Source: Helcococcus sueciensis DSM 17243
GTDB lineage: Bacteria > Bacillota > Clostridia > Tissierellales > Peptoniphilaceae
Direction: 5' to 3'
DNA: 64,000 nt
Assembly (NCBI RefSeq): GCF_000423145.1
Contig: NZ_AUHK01000001.1
Span: forward strand, 62,001 to 126,000
Below, piece after piece: positions 26,789 to 35,876 of this stretch. The position numbers and the translations under genes are program-made. The notes beneath the pieces are model-generated. The model did no database searches and was not told the origin of the DNA. It saw only the letters and a program-made list of their open reading frames with translations. Positions within the stretch are counted from its first letter, which is position 1. Each line of letters begins with the position of its first letter.

Positions 26789-27431
26789 TTGATTCCTCCA
26801 AATAATTTATCATTAATTTTATAACCTCTTCTATACTTAAATTAGTAGAATCTATAAGTATAGCATCATCAGCTTTTATTAATGGAGTTATTTTTCTATT
26901 GGAATCAAACTCATCTCTTCTAATAATGTCATTTAATACTGATTCAAAGCTTAAATTGGGATTATCACTTTGTTCTAGCCTTCTACGTGCACGTTCTTCA
27001 GCTTTTGCAGTCAAGAAAAACTTCATATCTGCATTTTTTAATACATGTGATCCAATATCTCTTCCATCTAAGATAATATTGGAATTTTTAGCAATATTTC
27101 TTTGCATCTCAACAAGATTTTCTCTTATTTTTTTATATGAAGATACTAGAGAAACATTTTTTGTAACATCTTTTCCTCTAATTATTTCTGATACATCTTC
27201 TCCATCTAAATAAAATTTGCTATCTTTAATTGATATATTTATATTTTTAATATTATCATTAATTACTTTTTCATCATTAATATCTAAATTGTTTTTTAAA
27301 TAATAATAGGTGTATGTTCTATACATAGCACCAGTATCTAAATAATTGAATTTAATTTTTTCAGCAAGCCTTTTTGCGATAGTGCTTTTTCCTGCACCAG
27401 ATGGACCATCTATAGCTATTGATTTATACAT
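26778..27431 (-). CDS. cmk: (d)CMP kinase
   Basis: This 217-residue NMP kinase has the P-loop DGPSGAGKSTIAKRL (about residues 8-22), YLDTGAMYR and LDGRDIGSHVL, the last being the CMP-kinase signature. ARRRLEQ forms the lid. It phosphorylates CMP and dCMP. It lies between the pseudouridine synthase gene (8 nt upstream) and plsC (overlapping). Length and motifs are standard. Confidence 0.95.
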   Translation of the reverse strand: MYKSIAIDGPSGAGKSTIAKRLAEKIKFNYLDTGAMYRTYTYYYLKNNLDINDEKVINDNIKNINISIKDSKFYLDGEDVSEIIRGKDVTKNVSLVSSYKKIRENLVEMQRNIAKNSNIILDGRDIGSHVLKNADMKFFLTAKAEERARRRLEQSDNPNLSFESVLNDIIRRDEFDSNRKITPLIKADDAILIDSTNLSIEEVIKLMINYLEESNVI

Positions 27432-27439
27432 AAAAACTC

Positions 27440-28138
27440 CTATAAATTTCTTAAGTAGTTCACTTCCTTATTAGATAAAACCCTGTAACTTCCGATTGGT
27501 AACTCTCCTAACTTTATATCTCCTATTGAAACACGATTTAAATCAATAACTTCATAATTTAAAACATCAAACATTCGACGAATCTGTCTATTTTTTCCTT
27601 CGTTAATTTCTATTTGTAAAATATTTTTTCCTAATATTTTAATTCTTGAAGGATTTGTAATATAGTCTCCTATATCAATTCCAGACTCAATTTTATATTT
27701 ATCTGAATGTAAAAAAGATTTATCTAATTTTACTATGTATTTCTTAAAAATTTCATTTCTAGGATGAACCACATTATTATAAATGTCACCATCATTGGTA
27801 ATTAAAATCAGACCCCTACTGTCTTTATCAAGCCTTCCTATTGAAAATAATTTAGTATCTATATCTATAAGGTCAAAAATAACTTTATCGTCAAAATTTT
27901 TGCTATTTGTACACGTATATCCTATTGGCTTATTTAGCATTATATAATGTTTATCTTCTATCAGCTTAATAATTTTACCTTCATATTTTACTACATCATC
28001 TTCTTGAACAATATAACCTAAAGATGTCATTACTTTATCATTTACGGAGATTTTCCCTTGTTCAATCAATGTATCAGCTTTTCTTCTTGAAGTGATTCCA
28101 CATTTTGCAATATATTTATTAATTCTCATCATCTTCAT
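27440..28138 (-). CDS. rluB: 23S rRNA pseudouridine synthase, RsuA/RluB family
   Basis: The N-terminal S4 domain (MRINKYIAKCGITSRRKADT) is followed by the catalytic domain with Asp in IGRLDKDSRGLILITNDG (about residues 99-116) and EGKNRQIRRMF. At 232 residues it fits RluB/RsuA enzymes, which isomerise single uridines in large or small rRNA. Three ATG codons lie in the first four codons (28138, 28132, 28129), so the exact start is uncertain. It overlaps scpB, and placement after scpB is typical for RluB in Firmicutes. Confidence 0.92.
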   Translation of the reverse strand: MKMMRINKYIAKCGITSRRKADTLIEQGKISVNDKVMTSLGYIVQEDDVVKYEGKIIKLIEDKHYIMLNKPIGYTCTNSKNFDDKVIFDLIDIDTKLFSIGRLDKDSRGLILITNDGDIYNNVVHPRNEIFKKYIVKLDKSFLHSDKYKIESGIDIGDYITNPSRIKILGKNILQIEINEGKNRQIRRMFDVLNYEVIDLNRVSIGDIKLGELPIGSYRVLSNKEVNYLRNL

Positions 28139-28667
28139 CCAATATTTGAGTTAATTTATCTATTTCTTCAATTTCTGGAAGTTCTTCTAAATTTTTTAAA
28201 TCAAATAATCTTAGAAACTCAATTGTAGTTCCATACTGAATCGGCTTTCCTATTGCATCAGATCTACCAACTTCTTCTATCAATCCTTTTGACCTTAAAG
28301 TGTCTATAGATGAATAAGATTTTACTCCCCTTATATTATCAATTTCTATTCTTGTAATAGGTTGATTGTATGCCACTAATGCGAGAACTTCCATAGAAGA
28401 GTTAGATATCTTCCTATTAGAATTTTTCACTAACTTTTTAAGGTATTTATCATGTTCTTTTCTAGTAGATAGTTGAAAATAGTCATTATGTTCATTAATA
28501 ATAATTCCACGTCTATAATGCTCCATTTCATCTTGCATTTCTTTTATTATTTCTCTAGTAGTTCTTTTATCTTGTTCAATTATAGACATTAATACATCTA
28601 TATGTATAGGTTCAGACCAAACGAATAAAATAGATTCTACTATAGATTTAATTTCTCTCCTATCCAT
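28119..28667 (-). CDS. scpB: segregation and condensation protein B
   Basis: The 182-residue ScpB has two winged-helix domains, with KSIVESILFVWSEPIH at the start and the conserved VLALVAYNQPITRIEIDNIR (about residues 94-113). It bridges ScpA in the SMC condensin complex that compacts and segregates the chromosome. The SMC gene itself is not in this window. It overlaps scpA by 8 nt and rluB by 20 nt. Confidence 0.95.
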   Translation of the reverse strand: MDRREIKSIVESILFVWSEPIHIDVLMSIIEQDKRTTREIIKEMQDEMEHYRRGIIINEHNDYFQLSTRKEHDKYLKKLVKNSNRKISNSSMEVLALVAYNQPITRIEIDNIRGVKSYSSIDTLRSKGLIEEVGRSDAIGKPIQYGTTIEFLRLFDLKNLEELPEIEEIDKLTQILDEDDEN

Positions 28668-29400
28668 TGTCTACTCCTTCACCTTTTTCTTTTAATTTTA
28701 TAGATATTTCTAATGAATCTACATCTTGAATTATTGATAAATTATTTGTCTTTGAAAGCTCTAATATTGATAGAAATATTATTATCGCTTCAGATTTATT
28801 TTCAACCTTCTTTAACATATGTGAGATGCTAATCATTTTTTCTTCAATTAATTGTAACTTTATATCTAATGTGTATTTTTCTAATGAATACTCTTCAATA
28901 TTTAATATTTTTTCTACTTTAAATTCATCTTCAGATAAAAATTGAGAAATTAATTCTTCTAGAACAAATTTTAATCTTTGTGCATCATATATAATTTCGT
29001 TATTTTCATCTTTATAAATTGACAAATCTTCTTGAAGTTTTACATGTTTTTTTAGACCTTCTTCTTCAAGACTTCTTAATTTAGGTATAATTGACTTAAT
29101 TCTTTTATACTCTTGAAGTCTTTGTTTAAGCTCATCTTCACTAATAAAATCTTCTTCATCTTCATCATTTTCTAAAGTATCTTTTATCAAAGATTTAGTC
29201 TTAATATAAAGTAATTGAGTGGCTATTAGTATAAAATCAGCCACTTCATCCGTAGGAATATCTATATTTTGAATCGTTTGTAAATAGTCATTTGTGATTT
29301 CAGAAATATTTACTTCATATATATCATATTTAGATTTTCTAATTAATTCTAAGAGTAAATCAAATGGCCCATAGAATTCACCAGTAGTTACATTAACCAT
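28660..29400 (-). CDS. scpA: segregation and condensation protein A
   Basis: The 246-residue kleisin starts with the typical GEFYGPFDLLLELIRKSK and DIYEVNISEITNDYLQTI, which bind the SMC neck. The middle is an acidic linker (NDEDEEDFISEDELKQRL), and the C-terminal winged helix binds the SMC head. It overlaps both the M50 peptidase gene and scpB by 8 nt. The assignment is firm from the N-terminal signature and the scpAB pairing. Confidence 0.95.
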   Translation of the reverse strand: MVNVTTGEFYGPFDLLLELIRKSKYDIYEVNISEITNDYLQTIQNIDIPTDEVADFILIATQLLYIKTKSLIKDTLENDEDEEDFISEDELKQRLQEYKRIKSIIPKLRSLEEEGLKKHVKLQEDLSIYKDENNEIIYDAQRLKFVLEELISQFLSEDEFKVEKILNIEEYSLEKYTLDIKLQLIEEKMISISHMLKKVENKSEAIIIFLSILELSKTNNLSIIQDVDSLEISIKLKEKGEGVDNG

Positions 29401-30010
29401 ATAAAATCCTTATTACTAATTTCATATAAAAATTTGCTATGCTATTTAACAATGGACTCATAACTTTACTAATAATTCCTGTGGATATTAATAGAATAAG
29501 TACAATTGATCCATATCTTTCATATTTATAAATCTTATATTGCCAATTTAATGGTAAAAATGATGCTATAATTTTAGAACCATCCAGTGGTGGAATTGGT
29601 AATAAATTGAATACAGCAAATACCAGTCCATAAATAAATATATTTTCAAATAAAATATACAGTATTCCCTCTAATTTAAAAATATGTATAATAAATAAAG
29701 ATACTAATGCAGTCAGTAAATTTATCAATATACCAGCGATAGATACACAGAACATTCCCCATTTATGATTTTTAAAATTATTTGAATTTATAGGAACAGG
29801 CTTTGCCCATCCAAATCTAAATATAAACAACGATAATGTACCTATTAAATCTAAATGTGCAAGAGGGTTTAATGTTAATCTTCCTCTATCTTTTGCTGTG
29901 GTGTCTCCAAATTTATAAGCAACAAATCCATGGGCAAATTCATGTGTAACTAATACAAATAAAATCGCTACAAATTGCAATATAATTGTAGTTATATCCT
30001 TAGAAGGCAT
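29393..30010 (-). CDS. site-2-type (M50) membrane zinc peptidase
   Basis: This 205-residue polytopic protein has the zinc motif THEFAHGFVAYKFGD (His23, Glu24, His27), then GRLTLNPLAHLDLIGTL and the third-ligand segment NLLPIPPLDGSKI. There is no PDZ domain, so it belongs to the short S2P group often encoded next to scpA, rather than RseP/RasP. Its substrate is unknown. It sits in a run of overlapping genes, with the nudF stop adjoining its start. Confidence 0.88.
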   Translation of the reverse strand: MPSKDITTIILQFVAILFVLVTHEFAHGFVAYKFGDTTAKDRGRLTLNPLAHLDLIGTLSLFIFRFGWAKPVPINSNNFKNHKWGMFCVSIAGILINLLTALVSLFIIHIFKLEGILYILFENIFIYGLVFAVFNLLPIPPLDGSKIIASFLPLNWQYKIYKYERYGSIVLILLISTGIISKVMSPLLNSIANFYMKLVIRILYG

Positions 30011-30555
30011 TATATCCCTAACTTTCTAGCTGCATATAAAATACCAATAATCGATTTAGCATCTGTTATTTCAAAACTATCAATCATGTCCAATGCATCT
30101 TGTATGCTTACTAATTCAACTTCAACATACTCATCATCATCAAGTTCTAATTTATTTTCTTCTAATTCTGTTGCTAAAAAAATTGAAATTATTTCGTCAG
30201 TAAAACCAGGAGATGCATAAGCTTCCGTTACCAATTCTAATTTATTTGGTTTTTGACCAATTTCTTCTTGAGCTTCTCTAATAGCAGCTTCTTGAATTGA
30301 TTCATTTGGCTCTACTATTCCCGCAGGAATTTCGTAAATTACCTTATTCAATGGTTTTCTAAATTGTTTTACTAAATATAATTTATTTTCATCATTAATT
30401 GCTACTATAGCAACACCTCTACCATGTATGACAATTTCTCTTTTAGCATAGGATCTATTGGGTAATTCTACAGTATCCACTTTAACTTTTATTATCTTTC
30501 CCTCATAAATTTTTTCTGATTTAATCGTTTCTTCATAATGAAAATTATCACTCAT
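30010..30555 (-). CDS. nudF: ADP-ribose pyrophosphatase (Nudix hydrolase)
   Basis: The 181-residue protein has the complete Nudix box beginning GIVEPNESIQEAAIREAQEE and ending IGQKPNKL (about residues 77-104), with the preceding FRKPLNKVIYEIPAG typical of ADP-ribose hydrolases. It cleaves ADP-ribose to AMP and ribose-5-phosphate. Its start overlaps the recN stop by 4 nt. RBS GGAGG lies within recN. Confidence 0.9.
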   Translation of the reverse strand: MSDNFHYEETIKSEKIYEGKIIKVKVDTVELPNRSYAKREIVIHGRGVAIVAINDENKLYLVKQFRKPLNKVIYEIPAGIVEPNESIQEAAIREAQEEIGQKPNKLELVTEAYASPGFTDEIISIFLATELEENKLELDDDEYVEVELVSIQDALDMIDSFEITDAKSIIGILYAARKLGI

Positions 30556-32213
30556 AAATCCTCCTTTAACAGTTCTTCAGCTGAAATTAAACTTTTTTCA
30601 GTTATATCAGAACCCGAAATTAATCGAGCTATCTCTTTAATAGTATTATCATAATTTAATTTTTCTATACTACTTTGTGTAAAACCATCTATTTCTTTCT
30701 TTGATAATAAATAATTTGCATTTGCTTTGCTTGCAATTTGAGCTAAATGAGATATTACTATCAATTGAACAGAATTTGATATTTTCTTTAATTTACTTCC
30801 AACAATATCAGCAGTTTTACCACTAATACCAGAATCTATCTCATCAAAAATAATAGTATCAATATCCTCTTTTTCAATAAATGCCGCCTTCATAGCAAGC
30901 ATAAATCTTGAAATTTCACCTCCAGAAGATACTTCACTTAAACTTTTTAATTCTTGACCTTTATTCGTTGATATTAGGAAATCTATCTCATCAAATCCTT
31001 CCTTAGTAATTTTATCATTGATTTTTATATCTATTTTGAAATCAATATATTGCATATTCATCTCATTTAATTCATTTATTATTTTTGTTTCTAAATATTT
31101 TATGATATCTTTTCTTATTTCATTTAATTTTTTTGAAATATCAATATTTTCTCTTTTTATATCATCTATGTCTTTTTGAATTTCTTCTCTTCTGGCATGT
31201 ATATTTGAAACAATCTTATATCTTTTTTTATTTTCTTCTAGAAAGCCTAAGATTTCTTCACTATTTCTGCCATATTTTAATTTCAAAACTTGAAAAGAAG
31301 AAAATAATTCTTCAATAATTTGAATTCTTTCCTCATCTATATCTAAACTATAAGAGTATCTTTCAATTTGTTCAGATAAATCTTTTATTAATTCTTTAAT
31401 ATTCAAAGCGTCACTAACTAAGGTATTTAAATCTTCATCTAAATTTTCTAAATCTACTAAATTATCATACAATATCTGTGACATCTCCTTAAAAGAAGGA
31501 ATTCTCGAAGATTCTGATAAAAAGTTTATAATAGAATTTGTTCCACTAATCAATTCACTTTGATTAGATAATTTTTTATATTCTTTATTTAATGAATCTT
31601 CATCATAACTATCAAAGTCAAAATTTTCAATTTCATTGATTTGATATGTTAATAAATCTTTTTCTCTTTCAATCTCATCATCTGACATATTTAAATCTTG
31701 ATTTTCTTTATTTAATAACTGTAGTCTTCTAAGATTATTACTTAGTTTTAACTTATATTCATCAGTTTTTTCATTAAATTTATCTATCAATGATATATAG
31801 TTGTTTTTGTTTAATACCACCAAGTTTGAATGTTGACCATGAATATCAAATAAAAGTGAAGAAATCTCACCCAAAAATTTAATATTACATGCCCTATTAT
31901 TTATTTTAGTTATCGAACTATTTTCAGTAAATGTACGTGACAAAACGATATTTGAATCTATATCTATATCATTTTCTTCAAGGATTTTATTTATTGTTTG
32001 ATTGGTAGAAAAAACAGCTTCAATAATTGTTTTATCCCCAAATACTCCAATATAATTCTTATTAAATCTCTCTCCTTTAAGTATAGATAGAGCCTTTAAT
32101 AATAGAGATTTACCTGAACCTGTTTCTCCTGATAAAATATTTAATCCTTTTTCAAAATCAATATTAATTTCTTTAATAATCGCGAAATTCTTCACATACA
32201 AATTAACTAACAT
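30552..32213 (-). CDS. recN: DNA repair protein RecN
   Basis: This 553-residue SMC-like ATPase has Walker A LSGETGSGKSLLLKAL (about residues 28-43), the FDIHGQHSN segment, long central coiled coil (about 150-360), signature LSEVSSGGEISRFMLAMK, and Walker B IIFDEIDSGISG. RecN gathers double-strand break ends for recombination, together with RuvABC, RecJ and others also encoded in this window. The argR-recN order is widespread in Firmicutes. Its start shares one base with the argR stop. Confidence 0.95.
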   Translation of the reverse strand: MLVNLYVKNFAIIKEINIDFEKGLNILSGETGSGKSLLLKALSILKGERFNKNYIGVFGDKTIIEAVFSTNQTINKILEENDIDIDSNIVLSRTFTENSSITKINNRACNIKFLGEISSLLFDIHGQHSNLVVLNKNNYISLIDKFNEKTDEYKLKLSNNLRRLQLLNKENQDLNMSDDEIEREKDLLTYQINEIENFDFDSYDEDSLNKEYKKLSNQSELISGTNSIINFLSESSRIPSFKEMSQILYDNLVDLENLDEDLNTLVSDALNIKELIKDLSEQIERYSYSLDIDEERIQIIEELFSSFQVLKLKYGRNSEEILGFLEENKKRYKIVSNIHARREEIQKDIDDIKRENIDISKKLNEIRKDIIKYLETKIINELNEMNMQYIDFKIDIKINDKITKEGFDEIDFLISTNKGQELKSLSEVSSGGEISRFMLAMKAAFIEKEDIDTIIFDEIDSGISGKTADIVGSKLKKISNSVQLIVISHLAQIASKANANYLLSKKEIDGFTQSSIEKLNYDNTIKEIARLISGSDITEKSLISAEELLKEDL

Positions 32214-32665
32214 TAAACAATCATATCCTTTAATTCATTTAATACTTTGTTTACATCATAATCTTTTTTAACATCAATAAAGATTGTATCATGTCCACTT
32301 AAAATAGCTGCTATACCTTCAATTTTCTTAATATTAATAGCTTGTGCAGTTACTGTAGCTGCATATGAAATAGTATTTACATATATACGATTTTCATTAA
32401 TTTCAAAAGATAAAACTGCTGACTTAAAGATTTTTCTTAGTCTTTCATTAAGGGTATCTCTCATAGCATCGATTACTGTATATTTATATACACCTTCATC
32501 TGTTTGAACCTTAGTTATTCTAAGTTCTTTTATATCTCGTGAAATTGTAGCTTGTGTAGCTCTTACCCCATGTTGTAAAAGTAATTCTGTAAGTTCTTCT
32601 TGTGTTTCAACAACTTGATCTTCTATTAATGATAAAATAATTCTTTGTCTATCATACTTTTTCAT
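32213..32665 (-). CDS. argR: arginine repressor
   Basis: The 150-residue ArgR has an N-terminal winged helix (TQEELTELLLQHGV, ATQATISRDIKELRI) and a C-terminal oligomerisation/arginine-binding domain (IEGIAAILSGHDTIFIDVKK; the Asp pair is usually GDDT, here GHDT). It represses arginine synthesis and activates catabolism in response to arginine. No arginine genes lie nearby. The recN neighbour is a conserved genomic habit, not a regulatory target as far as is known. Confidence 0.93.
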   Translation of the reverse strand: MKKYDRQRIILSLIEDQVVETQEELTELLLQHGVRATQATISRDIKELRITKVQTDEGVYKYTVIDAMRDTLNERLRKIFKSAVLSFEINENRIYVNTISYAATVTAQAINIKKIEGIAAILSGHDTIFIDVKKDYDVNKVLNELKDMIV

Positions 32666-32683
32666 AAATTTATAATCCTCTCC

Positions 32684-33502
32684 TCATAACTCTCGATTTC
32701 GTAAATAATTAATCAGCTTTATAAGAAATTCATTATTATTATATTTCTTTAATATTTCAATTGCTTTATCAGTGAAATCAATCATGTCATTATATGTCCT
32801 TTTTTCATCTAAAAAACTAGCATATGTTACTTTATTGATTTCCTTATCTTGGTCTAAATCAAGTATATCATCTTGTAATTGAAATGCCATACCTATATAG
32901 TATCCAAGTTTTTCCATTTCTTGTATGATTTCTGAACTTTGGTGAGTTAAATATGCTGGAACTGTTGTAGCACACATAAAAAGTCTACAAGTTTTGTTTT
33001 TATACATTTCTTTAATTTTATCCAAACTATTTAAATCACTTTGAACATCTAATATCTGTCCATTGATCATACCATCTTTTCCTGAAGCATTTGAAATATA
33101 TTTAGCTGCTTTTATATAGTCAGTATCATTATTTTCCAATATAGTCTCAAATAATAATTCGTATGCGTAATTTAATAACGCATCTCCAGCTAAAATGCCT
33201 TTATCTTCACCATATTTATAATGGACTGACTCTCTTCCTCTCCTATAATTATCATCATCCATAGCAGGTAAATCATCGTGCACTAAAGAATAATTATGAA
33301 TAAACTCTAGTGCTAAAGCGTAATCGTTTACCATCTTGCTTTTCCCACCCAATATTTTAAATGTTTCTAGCATTATTATTGGTCTTATTCTTTTACCTTC
33401 TTCTATAGAGTAGTTAAGTATATCATTAAAGTTATTCCGTGGAAAGTAGTTTTTTATTAATGAGTCTATTTCTTTTTTTCTTTTTACATATTCACTAAAC
33501 AT
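32684..33502 (-). CDS. ispA: polyprenyl (farnesyl/geranyl) diphosphate synthase
   Basis: The 272-residue all-helical prenyltransferase has both aspartate-rich motifs, HDDLPAMDDDNYRRGR (about residues 73-88) and LQDDILDLDQD (about 206-216). It condenses isopentenyl diphosphate with allylic diphosphates to make farnesyl diphosphate for undecaprenol and related lipids. It sits directly after xseB, the usual xseA-xseB-ispA order of Firmicutes. It is slightly shorter than the usual 290-300 residues but has no missing motif. Confidence 0.93.
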   Translation of the reverse strand: MFSEYVKRKKEIDSLIKNYFPRNNFNDILNYSIEEGKRIRPIIMLETFKILGGKSKMVNDYALALEFIHNYSLVHDDLPAMDDDNYRRGRESVHYKYGEDKGILAGDALLNYAYELLFETILENNDTDYIKAAKYISNASGKDGMINGQILDVQSDLNSLDKIKEMYKNKTCRLFMCATTVPAYLTHQSSEIIQEMEKLGYYIGMAFQLQDDILDLDQDKEINKVTYASFLDEKRTYNDMIDFTDKAIEILKKYNNNEFLIKLINYLRNREL

Positions 33503-33504
33503 AT

Positions 33505-33684
33505 TTACTGCCTTATATTAATAATTTTTTGTTTCGCATTCTCTATTTTTTCATTTAATTTTTTATAAATTTCATTACTCTCTTCATAAATTTTGATAGA
33601 TTCTTCTAAATTTAATTCTTTACTTTCTAATCTATCAGCAATAGATTTATATTCGTCTAAAAGTTTTTCAAAATTTTCACTCAT
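33505..33684 (-). CDS. xseB: exodeoxyribonuclease VII small subunit
   Basis: This 59-residue protein is nearly all helix, with the XseB pattern NFEKLLDEYKSIADRLES and LNLEESIKIYEESNEIYK. I start it at ATG 33684, which has GAGGAG at the right distance, rather than at 33699. It then overlaps the xseA stop by 8 nt. It binds XseA to form exonuclease VII, which degrades single-stranded DNA. Confidence 0.9.
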   Translation of the reverse strand: MSENFEKLLDEYKSIADRLESKELNLEESIKIYEESNEIYKKLNEKIENAKQKIINIRQ

Positions 33685-34849
33685 CGATTTTCTCCTCAAC
33701 TAAAATTTTATAAATAGTATTTTTGTTTTTAATATAGTAATTTTTATTTATCTGTAATTCATCAAAACTAATGGGTCTTTTATCTATATCTAATAAATCG
33801 ATATAATTTTCTTCCATTATTCTTTTCATACTATCTTGTAGTCTTTGATATGTGAAATTAACTTTTTCTTGTATAGAATTAATATTTTCATTGATAATAT
33901 AATCTATATTATTTTTAAGAATAGATATATCCTTAATATATCCTTCTATAAGATACTCTGGTGTATTGGATTTAATATTTAACTTTATACTATTAATTAT
34001 ATTTTCAGATTCATATAGTTTACTTTTGATAAAATATTCTATATTTTTATTTATATTAATTACATTTTTTATTGAATGAACATAATTAGTAGTGATATAT
34101 TCCGATGCCTTTGTAGGTGTAGAAAGATACATATCCGCAACTAAATCAGAAATACTTAAATCGATTTCATGTCCTATCGCAGAAATTACAGGGGTATTCA
34201 TTTCAAACAATTTGTCAGCTATTAATTCACTATTAAAAACCGACAAATCATCCTTTGAACCTCCACCTCTTGTTAAAACAATTAAATCTAAATTTTCATT
34301 ATCCAGATATTCTAAAGCCTGTACAATCTCTTGCGAAGCATATTCTCCTTGAACTAAAGTGTGAAATAAATATATTTCACAATTATATCTATTATCATTT
34401 AAAACTTTTAAAAAGTCATAATACGCAGCCGAGTTATATCCTGTAATCAATCCTATTTTATATGGGAATTTTGGTATAGCTTTTTTTCTATCTAAATCAA
34501 AATATCCTTTATCAATTAATTTCTTTTTTAATTTATTTAATTCTGCTAATTGACTTCCTTCACCAACGAGTTTAGTTTCATCAACTTTTATTTGATATCT
34601 ACTATCCCTTAAAAATAAATTTATAGATCCTTTAACTACAACTTCATCTCCTTCTTCAAAAGGAAAATTTGAGTCAAAATATACACATGATATAGACTCA
34701 TTCTCTTCAGTCAATGAGAAATATGTAAATTTCTTTTTACTTAAACTTGTAATTTCCCCTACTACATATAAGTCTCTTAAAAAAGGATCTGTTGTAATTT
34801 CTCTTTTTAAATATTGACCTAATTGCTTAACTGTAATGGCTTTTGTCAT
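33677..34849 (-). CDS. xseA: exodeoxyribonuclease VII large subunit
   Basis: The 390-residue subunit has an N-terminal OB fold (VVGEITSLSKKKFTYFSLTE), then the catalytic core with IGLITGYNSAAYYDFLKVL, VLTRGGGSKDDLSVFN and SAIGHEIDLSISDLVAD. A coiled-coil region follows (about 270-345). The usual P-T-x-A-A motif after the active site reads STPTKASEY here. It is a little short (typically 400-450), with a reduced coiled coil. Its ATG overlaps the nusB stop (ATGA). Confidence 0.93.
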   Translation of the reverse strand: MTKAITVKQLGQYLKREITTDPFLRDLYVVGEITSLSKKKFTYFSLTEENESISCVYFDSNFPFEEGDEVVVKGSINLFLRDSRYQIKVDETKLVGEGSQLAELNKLKKKLIDKGYFDLDRKKAIPKFPYKIGLITGYNSAAYYDFLKVLNDNRYNCEIYLFHTLVQGEYASQEIVQALEYLDNENLDLIVLTRGGGSKDDLSVFNSELIADKLFEMNTPVISAIGHEIDLSISDLVADMYLSTPTKASEYITTNYVHSIKNVININKNIEYFIKSKLYESENIINSIKLNIKSNTPEYLIEGYIKDISILKNNIDYIINENINSIQEKVNFTYQRLQDSMKRIMEENYIDLLDIDKRPISFDELQINKNYYIKNKNTIYKILVEEKIDE

Positions 34850-35238
34850 TTCATATCCTTAGCGACAGAAGAAAGTATTCCGTTTATCAATTTATGAGAA
34901 ATTCCTATGGAAAATATTTTTATATTTTCTACAGCTTCATTTATTGATACACTAACAGGAACTGTTTTTTGAATATAAAATTCATTTATTGAAACTCTTA
35001 ACACGGCACGCTCAATAGCGGGTAAATCCTGTGTTTTTCTTCCTATTAATTTTGAATCTATGATCTCATCTATTTTTTCTTTATTATTTAGTATTGATTC
35101 AATCGAATTATATGCAAACTTAGACAATTTAATATTATGCTTATCAATTACATCTTCAATCATAGAGTAATCAAATTCATTAAAATCATTTTGAAATATT
35201 AACTTTGTTATCCATTTTCTTTCATCAGCTCTATTCAT
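34846..35238 (-). CDS. nusB: transcription antitermination factor NusB
   Basis: I start this at ATG 35238 (130 residues, MNRADERKWITKLIFQND), one base after the efp stop; the longer frame from 35277 runs inside efp. The fold is all-helical with the family end region IERAVLRVSINEF, SVSINEAVENIKIFS and KLINGILSSVAKDM. NusB with NusE binds boxA RNA to allow rRNA antitermination. The efp-nusB-xseA-xseB-ispA order is conserved in Firmicutes. Confidence 0.9.
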   Translation of the reverse strand: MNRADERKWITKLIFQNDFNEFDYSMIEDVIDKHNIKLSKFAYNSIESILNNKEKIDEIIDSKLIGRKTQDLPAIERAVLRVSINEFYIQKTVPVSVSINEAVENIKIFSIGISHKLINGILSSVAKDMK

Positions 35239-35239
35239 T

Positions 35240-35797
35240 TTATACTCTTGATAAATATTCACCAGTTCTTGTATCAATTTTCAATACATTACCTATTTCA
35301 ATAAATAAAGGAACATTTAAAGTATACCCTGTTTCTACAGTTGCTGGTTTACTAGCTCCTTGCGCTGTATCACCTCTAAATCCTGGTTCTGTATCAGTAA
35401 CTTCAAGTTCCACAAAATTTGGTGCTTCAACAGAAAATGGTCTATCGCTATAGAATTTTATAATTGCCATTTCATTTTCTTTTACAAATTGTGAAGCTTC
35501 TTCAAATAATTCTTGTTCTATTGGTAATTGTTCATAAGTATTCATATCCATAAAATAATTTAATGAACCATCATTGTATAAATATTGCATTTCTTTTGTT
35601 TCAACAATGATTTGTTTAAATTTATCATTTGGATTAATAGTAACCTCTTTTGAAGAACCATTTAATACATTTCTAATTTTAGTACGTATAAATGCTGGTC
35701 CTTTACCCGGCTTAACATGTTGGAAATCTATCACTTCATATAAATCTCCATCATATTCAAAAGTAATTCCTTTTCTTAATTCATTTGCTCCTATCAT
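35240..35797 (-). CDS. efp: elongation factor P
   Basis: The start at ATG 35797 (185 residues, MIGANELRKGITFEYDGDLY) has GGAGG seven bases upstream. The three beta-barrel domains are recognisable: KOW-like N domain with QHVKPGKGPAFIRTKIRN (Lys of PGKG is the position modified in many species), then FYSDRPFSVEAPNFVELEV, and the C-terminal PATVETGYTLNVPLFIEIG. EF-P relieves ribosome stalling at polyproline. Confidence 0.96.
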   Translation of the reverse strand: MIGANELRKGITFEYDGDLYEVIDFQHVKPGKGPAFIRTKIRNVLNGSSKEVTINPNDKFKQIIVETKEMQYLYNDGSLNYFMDMNTYEQLPIEQELFEEASQFVKENEMAIIKFYSDRPFSVEAPNFVELEVTDTEPGFRGDTAQGASKPATVETGYTLNVPLFIEIGNVLKIDTRTGEYLSRV

Positions 35798-35826
35798 TAA
35801 ATCCTCCATAAAAATATTATGAATTT

Positions 35827-35835
35827 ATTATATCA
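35827..35835 (-). promoter_or_regulatory. extended -10 promoter of the efp operon
   Basis: On the minus strand TGATATAAT (TATAAT at 35827-35832) lies about 30 nt before the efp start codon. It probably drives efp-nusB-xseA-xseB-ispA-argR-recN and perhaps further genes. Confidence 0.55.
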
Positions 35836-35876
35836 TAATCATGTATTCGGATAAATATCATAAATGTAAATAAATT

